The notes beneath the pieces are model-generated. The model searched no databases. It saw only the letters and a list, made by a program, of their open reading frames with translations, and was not told where the DNA came from. A DNA stretch of 64,000 nucleotides from positions 53,948 through 117,947 of the forward strand of contig JBAZLS010000001.1 in NCBI GenBank assembly GCA_041650175.1, read 5' to 3'. The DNA comes from Minisyncoccus sp041650175 (GTDB lineage: Bacteria > Patescibacteriota > Minisyncoccia > Minisyncoccales > Minisyncoccaceae). This document shows, piece by piece, positions 26,173 through 35,807 of the stretch. The translations under genes and the position numbers were made by a program. Every line of letters starts with the position of its first letter. Position 1 is the first letter of the stretch.

Positions 26173-26186
26173 TTTTTTAAATAATT

Positions 26187-27185
26187 TTAGTCAAGATATT
26201 TTATTTCCTCTTGAATTGATATCCCGAATTTTTCTTTTACAGTTTTTTTGATTAAGACTATCAGCTTCAATACACTATCAGATTTTGCTTTTCCTAAATT
26301 AATAATAAAATTTGCATGATCAGGAGATATTTGAGCATCTCCTATTTTTGTTCCCTTTAAATTACATTTTTCTATCAGATACCCAGCAGGTATTATTCCC
26401 TTCTCGCTATAATTTTGAAGCTCCGGATATTTCTTGAATAATTTTTTATCGATTTCTCCTTCATAATTCTTAAAAACCGATCCAGCAGAAAATCCAATCG
26501 GATATTTTCCTATTCTTTTTTTTAAAATATTATCAACTTCATTCCTCATTGATTCCTTATCTTTTTTCTTCAGAATGAAAGTACCCGAAAGAATAGTATA
26601 ATTTGATGATACTTTAAAAATACTAGACCGATAGACAAAATCACAATCATTTTTTTTCATAACTATTTTCTTGACTTCATCTTTTTTGAGTTTTAAAACA
26701 TCAATCTCATAAATATTATCCGAAATAGAACTGCCAAAAGCTCCTGCGTTGCCATTTATAGCTCCGCCCAATGTTCCTGGTATTCCTGCTGCCCATTCAA
26801 GCCCAGAAAAACCAAAATTTAAGAATTGGCTGATAACATCAGCCAAAAGGAAAGAAGCATCAAGTTTTACTTTGAACATATCTTCCCCTATTGATTCAAA
26901 ATTATTTTCGGATATCTTTGCATTACCAAACTTTCTTCGATAGATAATAACTAGACCCCTAAAACCTGCATTAGAAATCAAAAGGTTGCTTCCTGCCCCA
27001 ACGATGTAAATATTAATATCATTTTCATTGCAAAAAAGAATAACCTTTTCTAATTCATAACTGCTATCTACTTCTAAAAAATAATCAGCAATTCCTCCAA
27101 TCCTAAAAGTACAATAATTATGAAGAGATACATCTTTCCTAATAGCTGGAAAAATATTTTTTAATTCTTTAAATTTATCTATCAT
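26187..27185 (-). CDS. murB: UDP-N-acetylenolpyruvoylglucosamine reductase
   Basis: FAD enzyme of the second committed step of peptidoglycan precursor synthesis. The start is the ATG of MIDKFKELK, in preference to a TTG four codons upstream, giving 332 residues. FAD-binding text GAGSNLLISNAGFRGLVI and IPGTLGGAINGNAG, the Arg in YRSSIFK, the catalytic Ser in SAGSVFKN, and EKCNLKGTKIGDAQIS with a conserved Glu at the end (QEEIKYL) are seen. It lies downstream of the O-antigen ligase-like gene (19-bp gap). Confidence 0.95.
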   Translation of the reverse strand: MIDKFKELKNIFPAIRKDVSLHNYCTFRIGGIADYFLEVDSSYELEKVILFCNENDINIYIVGAGSNLLISNAGFRGLVIIYRRKFGNAKISENNFESIGEDMFKVKLDASFLLADVISQFLNFGFSGLEWAAGIPGTLGGAINGNAGAFGSSISDNIYEIDVLKLKKDEVKKIVMKKNDCDFVYRSSIFKVSSNYTILSGTFILKKKDKESMRNEVDNILKKRIGKYPIGFSAGSVFKNYEGEIDKKLFKKYPELQNYSEKGIIPAGYLIEKCNLKGTKIGDAQISPDHANFIINLGKAKSDSVLKLIVLIKKTVKEKFGISIQEEIKYLD

Positions 27186-27204
27186 TTTAAAATCCAATTA
27201 CTTC

Positions 27205-29088
27205 CTAATTTTCAAGAGAATTTATTACTTCTTCTAATTTTACAAAATCAGGCTTTAATTCTAAAGCTTTTTTATATAAAGCTAACGCCCCTTCCTTATC
27301 GCCATCTTTTTCAAGTTTGCGTCCATAAAGGACATATATCTCAAAATTAAAAGGTGCCAAATCTTTGGCTTTTTCATAAGCGCGAATAGCTTCGCCTTTT
27401 TTGGAAGTATCGATTTTTTCTAAATCTTCATAAAGCATTCCTAGATTTTCCCAGACAAAGAAATTTTTTGGATTTACAATAACTGCTTTTTTAGCAATTT
27501 CTTCTGCTTTTTTTGCAAAAGAAAGAGATAAATTTTTCTTTTCTTCAGCGTCCGTTTCGACATTAGTGGCAAAATACTGGTCATTATATGAAATAGCGCG
27601 GGAAAGATAAGCGCGGGAAAGATAAACGCTATAATCAGCATTGTCAAATAACCTTACCGAATTCTCTAATAATGAAATTGGTTCTTCTTTAAAAATTTCC
27701 TTGAATTTGCCATCTTTAGATAGCATTTTAAAATTCTGATAATTTCTTTCTGCTTCATATTGGACAAAAAAATACAAATTTGAAATAAGGAATAAAGAAA
27801 TAATCAAAAGAGAAATCTTAAACACCTTATTTTTGATTCCCAAGAGCTCCATCCTTTTCTCTTGAGAAAAATAAAGTCCAAGAAACATAAAAAACAATGA
27901 AATTATAACAAAAGAAAAACGATAAAAAAACAATGAAAGGAAAAGGATCAAAGCAGCAGAAATAAATAACAGATTTTCATTATCACTGTTTTCTTCTTTC
28001 ATCATGAAACGAATAGCCTGCCAAGCAAACAATATTAATACGGCTAAAAATAAAATCGATCCAACAATGCCAAAATCATTCAAAATCAGAAAGAAAGCGC
28101 CATTCGGATGGGTAGGAATTTCATCTGTAGCAGAAAATGATTCCCCTTTATGCAGAGAAAAATTATAAGGAAAAGAAGCAGGCCCTGTTCCAAAAAACAA
28201 TTTTTGGGGATTATCAAAAGATTTCTTGATAATATCAATACTTTGCGAATAAGTAATAACTGGTTCCGAATATACAAAAGGCTTCAATATTGGTAAATCA
28301 TTCAAAGGAAGTAAAAAATTTGTCAAAAAGAAAATTGTCAATAAGAAAGAGATGAATGGCTCAGGATAATTAAAGTCAAATTTCTTTTTTTGCATTCCCT
28401 TCCAAAATATAAAAAATCCTCCGATAGCAGCTAAAAACCATCCTAGTTTTATTCCCATTAGATAAAGCATTACAACAAAAACTAAAGAAAAAATGCTTGC
28501 AAATATGATCTGTAATAAATTATTCTTATTTTTTTTAAAATCGAAATTTTTAAAAATACAATTAATAGCAAATACTAATCCTAAAGAAAAAATAATGGCA
28601 GATTCCTCATTCCCAGGCAATATCGTTTTCCATTCCAACCTAGAACCTAAAAATATTTGAAAAAGATAAATAATTCCAAGAGTAAAAGCACCTATCGTAA
28701 ATGACCTATAAGCATTCTCTCTGTTGCTTTCATTAAATATATTGCTAAATAAGAAAAATAATGAAGAAAAAAGAATAAAACATAATAAAGAATCCGATTG
28801 CATCGAATACCCCCAATATCCTTGCCATACTTGCCCAGATAAAAATAAAGAAATAACTATAACTGCTAAAAATCCTAAAACAAGTTTTTGCGATAATCCC
28901 ATATTAATTTTTACTTCCTTGTTTTTCATTATAGCGACAGTAAAAAACCCGACAGAAAGGATTGTTAATACAAGCAATAAGGCCTTTTGGTTCATAACAG
29001 GAGAAATTATAGAATTTGGAATGAAAAAGAAAGGCAATAAGAACAAAATTATATAAGATATTTTTCTCGAAATATTTAAAAAGTTCAT
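27205..29088 (-). CDS. O-antigen ligase/Wzy-like membrane protein with TPR tail
   Basis: 627 residues: about twelve hydrophobic segments over 1-450 with the large extracytoplasmic loop expected of Wzy_C/WaaL proteins. A GTGPASFPYNFSLHK-like stretch and HPNGAFFLILNDFGIVG (HxxxFxxLxxxG type) match the ligase/polymerase signature. The C-terminal 150 residues form tetratricopeptide repeats (FFVWENLGMLYEDLEKI, FEIYVLYGRKLEKDGDKEGA). Likely job: polymerise or attach a surface glycan or glycosylate S-layer-like proteins. Substrate unknown. Confidence 0.8.
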   Translation of the reverse strand: MNFLNISRKISYIILFLLPFFFIPNSIISPVMNQKALLLVLTILSVGFFTVAIMKNKEVKINMGLSQKLVLGFLAVIVISLFLSGQVWQGYWGYSMQSDSLLCFILFSSLFFLFSNIFNESNRENAYRSFTIGAFTLGIIYLFQIFLGSRLEWKTILPGNEESAIIFSLGLVFAINCIFKNFDFKKNKNNLLQIIFASIFSLVFVVMLYLMGIKLGWFLAAIGGFFIFWKGMQKKKFDFNYPEPFISFLLTIFFLTNFLLPLNDLPILKPFVYSEPVITYSQSIDIIKKSFDNPQKLFFGTGPASFPYNFSLHKGESFSATDEIPTHPNGAFFLILNDFGIVGSILFLAVLILFAWQAIRFMMKEENSDNENLLFISAALILFLSLFFYRFSFVIISLFFMFLGLYFSQEKRMELLGIKNKVFKISLLIISLFLISNLYFFVQYEAERNYQNFKMLSKDGKFKEIFKEEPISLLENSVRLFDNADYSVYLSRAYLSRAISYNDQYFATNVETDAEEKKNLSLSFAKKAEEIAKKAVIVNPKNFFVWENLGMLYEDLEKIDTSKKGEAIRAYEKAKDLAPFNFEIYVLYGRKLEKDGDKEGALALYKKALELKPDFVKLEEVINSLEN

Positions 29089-29157
29089 AAATAATAAATT
29101 AATGATATTAATAAAAATATAGCATAAAAATCAAAAAAATCTAACCCTTTGAAATGA

Positions 29158-29185
29158 AAAAGCAGATTTTTAATCCGCCTTTTCT
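29158..29185 (-). terminator. terminator of the PssA-like gene
   Basis: On the minus strand AAGGCGGATT pairs with AATCTGCTTT (two G-T pairs) around a short A-rich loop, ending in a T-run. Confidence 0.6.
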
Positions 29186-29197
29186 TTCTAACGATTT

Positions 29198-29791
29198 TTA
29201 CAAAGAAAGTAACAATAATCCTATTAATATCAAGAAATACCAATAAATATTGTTTATTTTTTTAACTTTGATGTCCGAAACCATCAATAACGATAAAACA
29301 ATCATTATTGCAGGAAAAAAATACATCATTAAGTCAGGAATAAATCTACTAAGCACATAGCAAATAACAGTGCCATATAGTACAACAGGTACTGGCAATC
29401 CTTTATAATAATTCTTTCCCTCTTTGACTACGAACCCTTCATTAGTAAATCTCGCTAATCGTATAATTCCAAATATTACAATAAAAGAAGATATGACAAT
29501 GTTAGTCAAAAAATCAAAATTGAAAAACTTATAAATAAATAAAGCAGGATAAATCAAATAATTTATCACATCGCAAAAAGAATCAATAAGTTTTCCGATA
29601 GCACTTTCAATTTTTAATTTCCTAGCAAAGTAACCATCTAAAGTATCAAGAAAAAAAGCAATATTTATAAACAAGAATGAAAGAAAGAAATCACCCAAAA
29701 AAATATAATAGAATGAACACAATGCAAATGGAACAGTAGCTAAAGAAATAATATTTGCAAAATTATTTTTCAAAAAAATTTTTAAATTCAT
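29198..29791 (-). CDS. pssA: CDP-alcohol phosphatidyltransferase, PssA-like
   Basis: Membrane enzyme that joins CDP-diacylglycerol to an alcohol (serine in PssA). At 197 residues with about six TM segments, it has the complete signature D-G-x2-A-R-x8-G-x3-D-x3-D in DGYFARKLKIESAIGKLIDS and the following FCD. The continuation VINYLIYPALF resembles the PssA form (SxxxAPA). Substrate choice is inferred. Patescibacteria often lack complete lipid synthesis, so it may modify scavenged lipids. Confidence 0.82.
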   Translation of the reverse strand: MNLKIFLKNNFANIISLATVPFALCSFYYIFLGDFFLSFLFINIAFFLDTLDGYFARKLKIESAIGKLIDSFCDVINYLIYPALFIYKFFNFDFLTNIVISSFIVIFGIIRLARFTNEGFVVKEGKNYYKGLPVPVVLYGTVICYVLSRFIPDLMMYFFPAIMIVLSLLMVSDIKVKKINNIYWYFLILIGLLLLSL

Positions 29792-29834
29792 TTTTATTTA
29801 TTTTATTTTTATTACTATCTCTTTTCCTGCTAAC

Positions 29835-30680
29835 TTATTTTTCTAAAATAGGCATTTCCTTATAATCAATAAAATCATAGCAGCCAACATTACATTTTTG
29901 AGCAATGCATTTCATTGTATGAGGGCAATTTGAAAGCACTGCAAACTCACCAGGAACTTCTCCACAATCAACTGAGTATTGGCACGATTGGTCAAGTATT
30001 TTTTTACTATTAAAAACAGCATTAGTATTAAAATATATTTCGGCTCTTTCTACAGATATTGATTCCAAATTTCTTTTTGTATTCGAAAGCAGAGAAATAA
30101 TGTCACTAGGAAACTCGGCTTTAATATCCTTATCATATAAACTTCCGTCTCGAGGTGTCCATAAAATATAACTATCACCACTTTTTGTTAGTCTTACTGG
30201 AATAGAAACCCCACTTCCACTCACTATTCTCGGTTCGATTGTTTCATTTTTACAAGCGCTACATCCCTCTTTTGTTTTTGAAATAAAACAATCATTTAAA
30301 CTTTTTTCATCTGGGCAAACCTTTTTTTCTCTACTTACATAAAATTCTTCGCAAAAAGCCTTCAGATATATTTTGTCGTCTTTTTCTCCCAATAAAGTAT
30401 AAGCACAAAAATCCATTCCCTCTTTATTATTCGTCCAAGCCAAATTTTCTTCTAAAAATTTTGTTATCTTGCAATCCAAGCTATAATCTTTCAAATCACA
30501 ATTACTCAAATTAATAGAAGATTTCCCTTTTGTTAATACTTCTACTTTTTTTACTTCTGGTATAGTCTGCACTTCTACAGGCGTTAAATTTGGATTAAGA
30601 TAAAAAACACTAAAAACATAATACGCTAATCCTCCTAATATTAAAAATGAAATAACAATTAAAACTTCTTTTATATTCAT
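29835..30680 (-). CDS. single-TM cysteine-rich exported protein, unknown
   Basis: 281 residues with one TM segment near 5-27, then an extracytoplasmic part carrying about 14 cysteines. Most cluster in two regions: 58-150 (for example CPDEKSLNDCF and EGCSACKNE) and 232-268 (SCQYSVDCGEV, NCPHTMKCIAQKCNVGCYD). Many disulfides are likely. I do not recognise the family. Downstream lies the PssA-like gene (43 bp); upstream a terminator separates it from the giant surface protein. Confidence 0.65.
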   Translation of the reverse strand: MNIKEVLIVISFLILGGLAYYVFSVFYLNPNLTPVEVQTIPEVKKVEVLTKGKSSINLSNCDLKDYSLDCKITKFLEENLAWTNNKEGMDFCAYTLLGEKDDKIYLKAFCEEFYVSREKKVCPDEKSLNDCFISKTKEGCSACKNETIEPRIVSGSGVSIPVRLTKSGDSYILWTPRDGSLYDKDIKAEFPSDIISLLSNTKRNLESISVERAEIYFNTNAVFNSKKILDQSCQYSVDCGEVPGEFAVLSNCPHTMKCIAQKCNVGCYDFIDYKEMPILEK

Positions 30681-30732
30681 ATATTTATATTTACCAATTT
30701 ATACTTGAATATATTATACCATAAAATAAATA

Positions 30733-30763
30733 AAACCAAACTTTAAAACAAGTTTGGCTTTAT
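30733..30763 (-). terminator. terminator of the lamin-tail surface protein gene
   Basis: AAAACCAAACTT and AAGTTTGGCTTT pair around TAAAAC, with T-rich text on both sides; it lies just after the stop at 30776 in the direction of transcription. Confidence 0.7.
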
Positions 30764-30775
30764 TTTTAATGTTTC

Positions 30776-33700
30776 TTATTTTGACACTTTGCTAATATTT
30801 TTCCCGACAAAATATACGTCATTTTCAGAAACTGAGATCTTTAATCTTTCTTCATTGGTGTCTATCTGATAAATAATATCTTCTAGCGGATTCTTATTGG
30901 ATATATTTTTTGAATCATATCCAATAAGTTGTTTGTTATTTTTTACATAAACAATATCTTCATTATCTACAAAAACAACCGATTTTTGAACAGGATCATT
31001 CCATTCTTTTCTCCATTTTTCTATTCCGGTATTAGCATCAAAAGAAATAATCCAAGAACCTTGAGAAAATATACTAGAAACTATTCCATAAACAAAAACG
31101 CTATCCTGATTAATTGCTGAAAGGGTCGCATTATTAATATACCAAAGATGATCACCAGAAATATTAGAAGAGTCTAATGCATAGACACCATCAAAATTAG
31201 CCGATTCTCCAATAAGCGTATTCTTCAAAAAAACATAAATATTGCCATTTTGAGCAATACTAATTGTCACAATACTCGGAAGATAACTATCGCAAGAATC
31301 ACTATACGAAGGGCTACACTGCGCAACAAAGGTTTTACTATCAATAATACCTTGTCCATATTTATACTTTATTAATTTATTTGAAAGTCCAAGATAAATT
31401 TCTCCTTCATCGTTCATCGCTAATTCTGAATAGCTTAAAAGGCTTTTTTCTCCAAGTAATTGGCTAGATAAAACTATTGTTTCTCTGCTAATGCCATAGC
31501 CCAAATCTTTTACCATAAATAAATCTGGCCTAGAATCATCACTATCAATAACCATCATAAAAATATTTCCTTCTTTATCAAGCAATGGGTCTTTAGATAA
31601 TATCATAGTAAATAATTCTTTCCACTTTAATTTTCCCGAAGGAGATAAAGCAAAAAGATAAGAAGTATTATTAAAATAAATCGTTCCATCTTGGCCAATA
31701 AAAGGATCACCTCCTTGCGCTGGAAAAAACCACCGCAATGAACCAAAAGGGTCAAAACAATAAATACCTGTCTTCTCTCCAATCATTGCAAATAAATACA
31801 TATTACTATTTGCATCAACAACAATATGTCCAGAATATTCCATAGGCAATTCCATAATTTTATTAATCTGCTCTGCATTACTAAATCTTACAGGTCCGGA
31901 AAAATCATATTTATGACTATTGTCATATTTTCCATATTTAGATGCCAAAATTGGAGATGATTCTTCGGTTATTTTTTCAATTTTTTCTGATAATAAAGAG
32001 AAATCTTCTTCACTATTTTTTGCTCTTACGGCAAAATAATATTTTTTCCCAAAATAAAGATCGGAAATTATTGCTTTTATTTTATTATCATTTTCAACTA
32101 TCTCAGGTATTGCGTATTCATCTATTTTAATTAAATTATTTTCATCAATATTATTTTCTAAGCTATAAAAAATTTCATAATTGCTCGCATTGATAATCTT
32201 ATCCCACTCCAAAATAACTTGATTTTTTAAATTTCCAGAAACAACAGAAAAATTTGATATCGCTTTTTCTTTTAAAAATCCTTCGGGACTATCATTCTCG
32301 TTATTATCATCATTATTATTATCATTTTCATTATTATCATCCTCTCCATTATCATCATTATTATCATTTTCATCTCTTTCTTCATCATTCCCCTCTTCGC
32401 CATTATCAATACCGCTATTTTTCCGATTAGGAGTTCCAAATAATCCTGATATATTATCACTGCTATCATCTGAATATGTTTGCCAGTCTTTCAAATCAAC
32501 GATTCTTTCCATAGTTTTTTTATCTTTACTATTCCCTGCTGGCCAGTCAGAATCAGCGATTACTTCATCTATAAGATTACAGGCGCTATTAAACAATCTC
32601 AACGATTCATCTTTATCGCTCAAGGATCCAGAATAAATTTTATCAGCAGAAATATTTAAAACGGAATTATCATCAGTTCTTTCAAGCAAATAAAATCCAT
32701 TTGCTTCAATTTTTTCATTTACTCCAAAAGAAATCTTTATATCATTATTTTTATCTAATAACTGCCATCCATTTAAAGAAACTTCTTCATTAGTAATATT
32801 CCTTAATTCAACCCATTCGTCACTACTACTATTAGATGTACCCATCCACGAAACTTCATTAATAATGATTGGAGATAAAACCACGCTTCCCAAATTTTCT
32901 TGATTGCAATAACTAACAGTTTCATTTGCTTTAGAAGAACTACCAGCAGAAGAAATTGAACCAGAAGAACTACCAGCAGAAGTTTTCGTTCGTTGGACTC
33001 TTTCTTCGACATAATAATCATATTTGGAATTTTCTGCTTTTGGCGTACCAAATATACCATCATTACCATATCCAGAATATGTATGCCACGTATAGTCCCC
33101 AGCCATCTCCATCGTACGTTTTTCGCTATTATTTCCCGCTGGCCACACAGGATCAGCAATTACCGTATCATGAAGCACGCAATCACTATCATAAAGAAGA
33201 AACTTTTCATTACTATTACTTAAAGAATCGCTGAAAATTAAATCTGCTTTAATATTTGGCACAGATTTTTCACTTCTTTCCAAAAGAACAAAACCTCCAG
33301 GGTCAATAAAATAAGATTCTTCGAAAATAATATCCTTTTTATTATTTTTACTGTATATTTTCCATCCCTCTATATTAACGCTTTTACTTCCGATATTTTT
33401 CAATTCTATCCATTCATGAGATGAGTCTTCTTTATCTCCCATCCAAGCAAACTCATTAAAAACAATCGTCTCTCTTTTATTTTGTCCATAATTATCTCTC
33501 GGACATTTTTTTGATATCTTTTCTTCCTTTTCTGCTACTAAAATAATTTTTTCTTGCTTTTCTTTTTCTTTTATCGCTCTTTTAATCTCCGCTTCTTTTT
33601 CCTTTTTATCTTTTTCTTCTGCTTTTTTTACCGCTCGCTCCTGCTCTAATAACAATTCGCTATATTCTTGCAAAGCTAAAATAAGAAATTTGTTTTTTTC

Positions 33701-34870
33701 TTCTTTTGATAAATTATTAATATCTAATTCGTCTTTTTTAATTATTGGATCTTCCGTTTTTTTTATTTTTTTATTAGAATTATTAACTGTTTTTTTAGAA
33801 ATTTTATTTGTTTTTTCGCTTTTTTTTAACACCGGTTTTTCTTTATCAACTTTTTCGCTTTTTAAAGAATTCTCATCATTTTTAGAAGATGAAGATACAA
33901 CAGCGTCAGCAATAGGCTTATTTTCAAATACATTTGATATTTCTTTCTTGATTTCTTGCTCATCTCCTGATCCGCTTAAAAATTCTGCGGACTCGCTTTT
34001 ATTCAAGAAATTTCCGATTATAGGAATATTTTTAATTATTTCTTCCATTGGAGAAAAAATATATCTTTCTTTCCACGAACTTGGGACTAATGCCAAATCC
34101 GGTACATTACCAGAAAAAGAAATTTTTGTTTCGACTGGTGAAACAAATTTATAATTTCCCATCAAATACTCCTTTACTTCGCCTTTTAATTCAAAAATAA
34201 ATGGAGGTAATTTTTCATTATTTTCTAATGAATTTATAAATCCCAACGCAAGTCCATAAGAAGCTTTGCTTTGAGGAGGCAGTATTTCTTTCGGTGAATA
34301 AAATCTAATAGTCATATTTCCATTATTACCATCAGTTGACTGGTAAACAATGACATATTGGAAAATTACTTCTTTATTATCTTTAGAATTAGTACCTCTC
34401 ATTGCGCCAAAAGCAACTTTATTCTTGTTAAGGTTCAGTTCTTCTTTAGCCACTCGAACAGCTTCATTAACAGAAAGTTTTTCAATTTTTTCAAGTAAAA
34501 TTTTTACTACATCTTTTTTATTTTCAGAAAAAGCATCATTAATTACTATTTTTAGCACACCAACGATTGCATCAGCTGGCAAATCAGCTAAAGTATAATT
34601 CCAATAGTCAAAAATGCTTGCTTGCCGCAAAAAAGAAATCGCAGTTGATTCTTGAGGAGAAACTCCACTTACAAAAGATTTCGTCCATTGATTTTCAAGA
34701 GTACCCGAAACAGCACCAATAATTCTCTTCGTATCAACTTCTGAAAAATCTGTATAATTATCATCTGTGTTAAAGCCAAAAAAATTAAAAGCAAATACCG
34801 GTAAAATAATTAACAACGAAGATACAAAAAACACCAAAATAGCCCAAAACCACTTTTTGGCAAATTCCAT
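30776..34870 (-). CDS. giant surface protein with lamin-tail, Fn3-like and beta-propeller regions
   Basis: 1364 residues. Order: TM or signal anchor (10-32); an unknown domain to about 290; a Lys/Glu-rich coiled region (about 330-455); lamin-tail-like domain 1 near 468-600 (FNEFAWMGDKEDSSHEWIEL); a Ser-rich linker; lamin-tail-like domain 2 near 670-800 (INEVSWMGTSNSSSDEWVEL); an Asp/Asn/Glu repeat linker (about 825-865); a fibronectin-III-like domain (870-960); and a PQQ-type beta-propeller to the end (repeated blades such as FVYGIVSSIFSQGSWIISFD). It is probably anchored outside the cell and binds partners or surfaces. The acidic linker is encoded by (ATT/ATC)-like triplets on the plus strand, prone to slippage. 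Confidence 0.8.
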   Translation of the reverse strand: MEFAKKWFWAILVFFVSSLLIILPVFAFNFFGFNTDDNYTDFSEVDTKRIIGAVSGTLENQWTKSFVSGVSPQESTAISFLRQASIFDYWNYTLADLPADAIVGVLKIVINDAFSENKKDVVKILLEKIEKLSVNEAVRVAKEELNLNKNKVAFGAMRGTNSKDNKEVIFQYVIVYQSTDGNNGNMTIRFYSPKEILPPQSKASYGLALGFINSLENNEKLPPFIFELKGEVKEYLMGNYKFVSPVETKISFSGNVPDLALVPSSWKERYIFSPMEEIIKNIPIIGNFLNKSESAEFLSGSGDEQEIKKEISNVFENKPIADAVVSSSSKNDENSLKSEKVDKEKPVLKKSEKTNKISKKTVNNSNKKIKKTEDPIIKKDELDINNLSKEEKNKFLILALQEYSELLLEQERAVKKAEEKDKKEKEAEIKRAIKEKEKQEKIILVAEKEEKISKKCPRDNYGQNKRETIVFNEFAWMGDKEDSSHEWIELKNIGSKSVNIEGWKIYSKNNKKDIIFEESYFIDPGGFVLLERSEKSVPNIKADLIFSDSLSNSNEKFLLYDSDCVLHDTVIADPVWPAGNNSEKRTMEMAGDYTWHTYSGYGNDGIFGTPKAENSKYDYYVEERVQRTKTSAGSSSGSISSAGSSSKANETVSYCNQENLGSVVLSPIIINEVSWMGTSNSSSDEWVELRNITNEEVSLNGWQLLDKNNDIKISFGVNEKIEANGFYLLERTDDNSVLNISADKIYSGSLSDKDESLRLFNSACNLIDEVIADSDWPAGNSKDKKTMERIVDLKDWQTYSDDSSDNISGLFGTPNRKNSGIDNGEEGNDEERDENDNNDDNGEDDNNENDNNNDDNNENDSPEGFLKEKAISNFSVVSGNLKNQVILEWDKIINASNYEIFYSLENNIDENNLIKIDEYAIPEIVENDNKIKAIISDLYFGKKYYFAVRAKNSEEDFSLLSEKIEKITEESSPILASKYGKYDNSHKYDFSGPVRFSNAEQINKIMELPMEYSGHIVVDANSNMYLFAMIGEKTGIYCFDPFGSLRWFFPAQGGDPFIGQDGTIYFNNTSYLFALSPSGKLKWKELFTMILSKDPLLDKEGNIFMMVIDSDDSRPDLFMVKDLGYGISRETIVLSSQLLGEKSLLSYSELAMNDEGEIYLGLSNKLIKYKYGQGIIDSKTFVAQCSPSYSDSCDSYLPSIVTISIAQNGNIYVFLKNTLIGESANFDGVYALDSSNISGDHLWYINNATLSAINQDSVFVYGIVSSIFSQGSWIISFDANTGIEKWRKEWNDPVQKSVVFVDNEDIVYVKNNKQLIGYDSKNISNKNPLEDIIYQIDTNEERLKISVSENDVYFVGKNISKVSK

Positions 34871-34880
34871 TTTTTTATTT

Positions 34881-35531
34881 TTACTTAATGACCAAAGAGT
34901 TTAAAAAGTCATCAAATTCTCTTTCACACATTTCTCTATCCTTCCCAAACAAAAAAGATTCAATTTTATAAGTAAAATTTCCTTTTGGAATTTTAACAAA
35001 AATCCCCTTACCATTGATTTTTTCACTATTTTGTTCGGATATATTTTTTAATGCTGACAAATTTCCTATTTTAATATTTTGTTCGCTTCCATCCCCTTCC
35101 GCAAAATACTCTGGACTATCCAAAATTGATTGCGTAAAATTCTGATAGCCATCTTCTTGTTTATCAATTTGAACATCAAAATTAATCCAGCATCCAACAG
35201 AAGGAAAAGGAATTTTACTAACATCGTTATTCAAAGGAATAAAATCTTTTGTCTTGATAGAAATAGCAGAAAAAGAAGTTTCAAAAGTTTCCCATCCTTG
35301 GGGAATTTTCAACGAAACTTTTGCCTTGTCGCTATCCATCATTATTTTTCCGTTTTCTTCTCTTCTTACAAAATCGCGATAATAAATAGTTCTGCTTCGG
35401 ACATCCTCACTAATCGATGAGACAGGATAAATTCCTTTCTTTTTATCGTAATAATTATAAATAGCAATTCCTGCTATTAATAAAATTACTACTACCGCAA
35501 AGATAGCAACAAAAATTACTTTATTTTTCAT
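34881..35531 (-). CDS. single-TM exported protein, unknown
   Basis: 216 residues: TM near 5-25 then an extracytoplasmic domain with ISEDVRSRTIYYRDFVRRE and a PsbP/LpqN-like flavour (KVSLKIPQGWETFETSFSAI; then NLSALKNISEQNSEKING). It is encoded just upstream of the giant lamin-tail protein (10-bp gap), so it is probably cotranscribed and may act with it. No catalytic motif is seen. Confidence 0.6.
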   Translation of the reverse strand: MKNKVIFVAIFAVVVILLIAGIAIYNYYDKKKGIYPVSSISEDVRSRTIYYRDFVRREENGKIMMDSDKAKVSLKIPQGWETFETSFSAISIKTKDFIPLNNDVSKIPFPSVGCWINFDVQIDKQEDGYQNFTQSILDSPEYFAEGDGSEQNIKIGNLSALKNISEQNSEKINGKGIFVKIPKGNFTYKIESFLFGKDREMCEREFDDFLNSLVIK

Positions 35532-35713
35532 CTGATCAAATTATTTATTTTTAATAAGTATTCCTCAAGGGAATTTGATATGCAAATTTAAAACACAATG
35601 AATTGAGTTTCAAATCTACATTTCAAATATTCAACGCTTTAAATTACTTTTTCTAAAACCACAATACTAATTGAAAAACGAAAAGTGCTAATCGAAAAGA
35701 ACTAATCTTATAC

Positions 35714-35741
35714 AAAATCCCGCCTATAAAAGCGGGATTTT
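35714..35741 (-). terminator. terminator of the metallopeptidase gene
   Basis: AAAATCCCGC and GCGGGATTTT form a 10-bp stem with an 8-nt loop. It lies 67 nt after the peptidase stop. Confidence 0.75.
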
Positions 35742-35807
35742 AAATCCTCATAACTAACTATAATAAATTATAATTAATAATTTTCGAAAAATCAAATTTT
35801 TTAAAAT

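Larger units (their letters stand above)
25819..26186. other. AT-rich non-coding region upstream of the histone-like gene
   Basis: Extremely A/T-rich, with many AAAATATTTTT-like runs and no gene. It contains a dyad with TTGACA (26069-26090) and the murB terminator (26147-26172). If transcription starts at the dyad, the lysine-rich gene would have a leader of about 220 nt. Confidence 0.6.
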
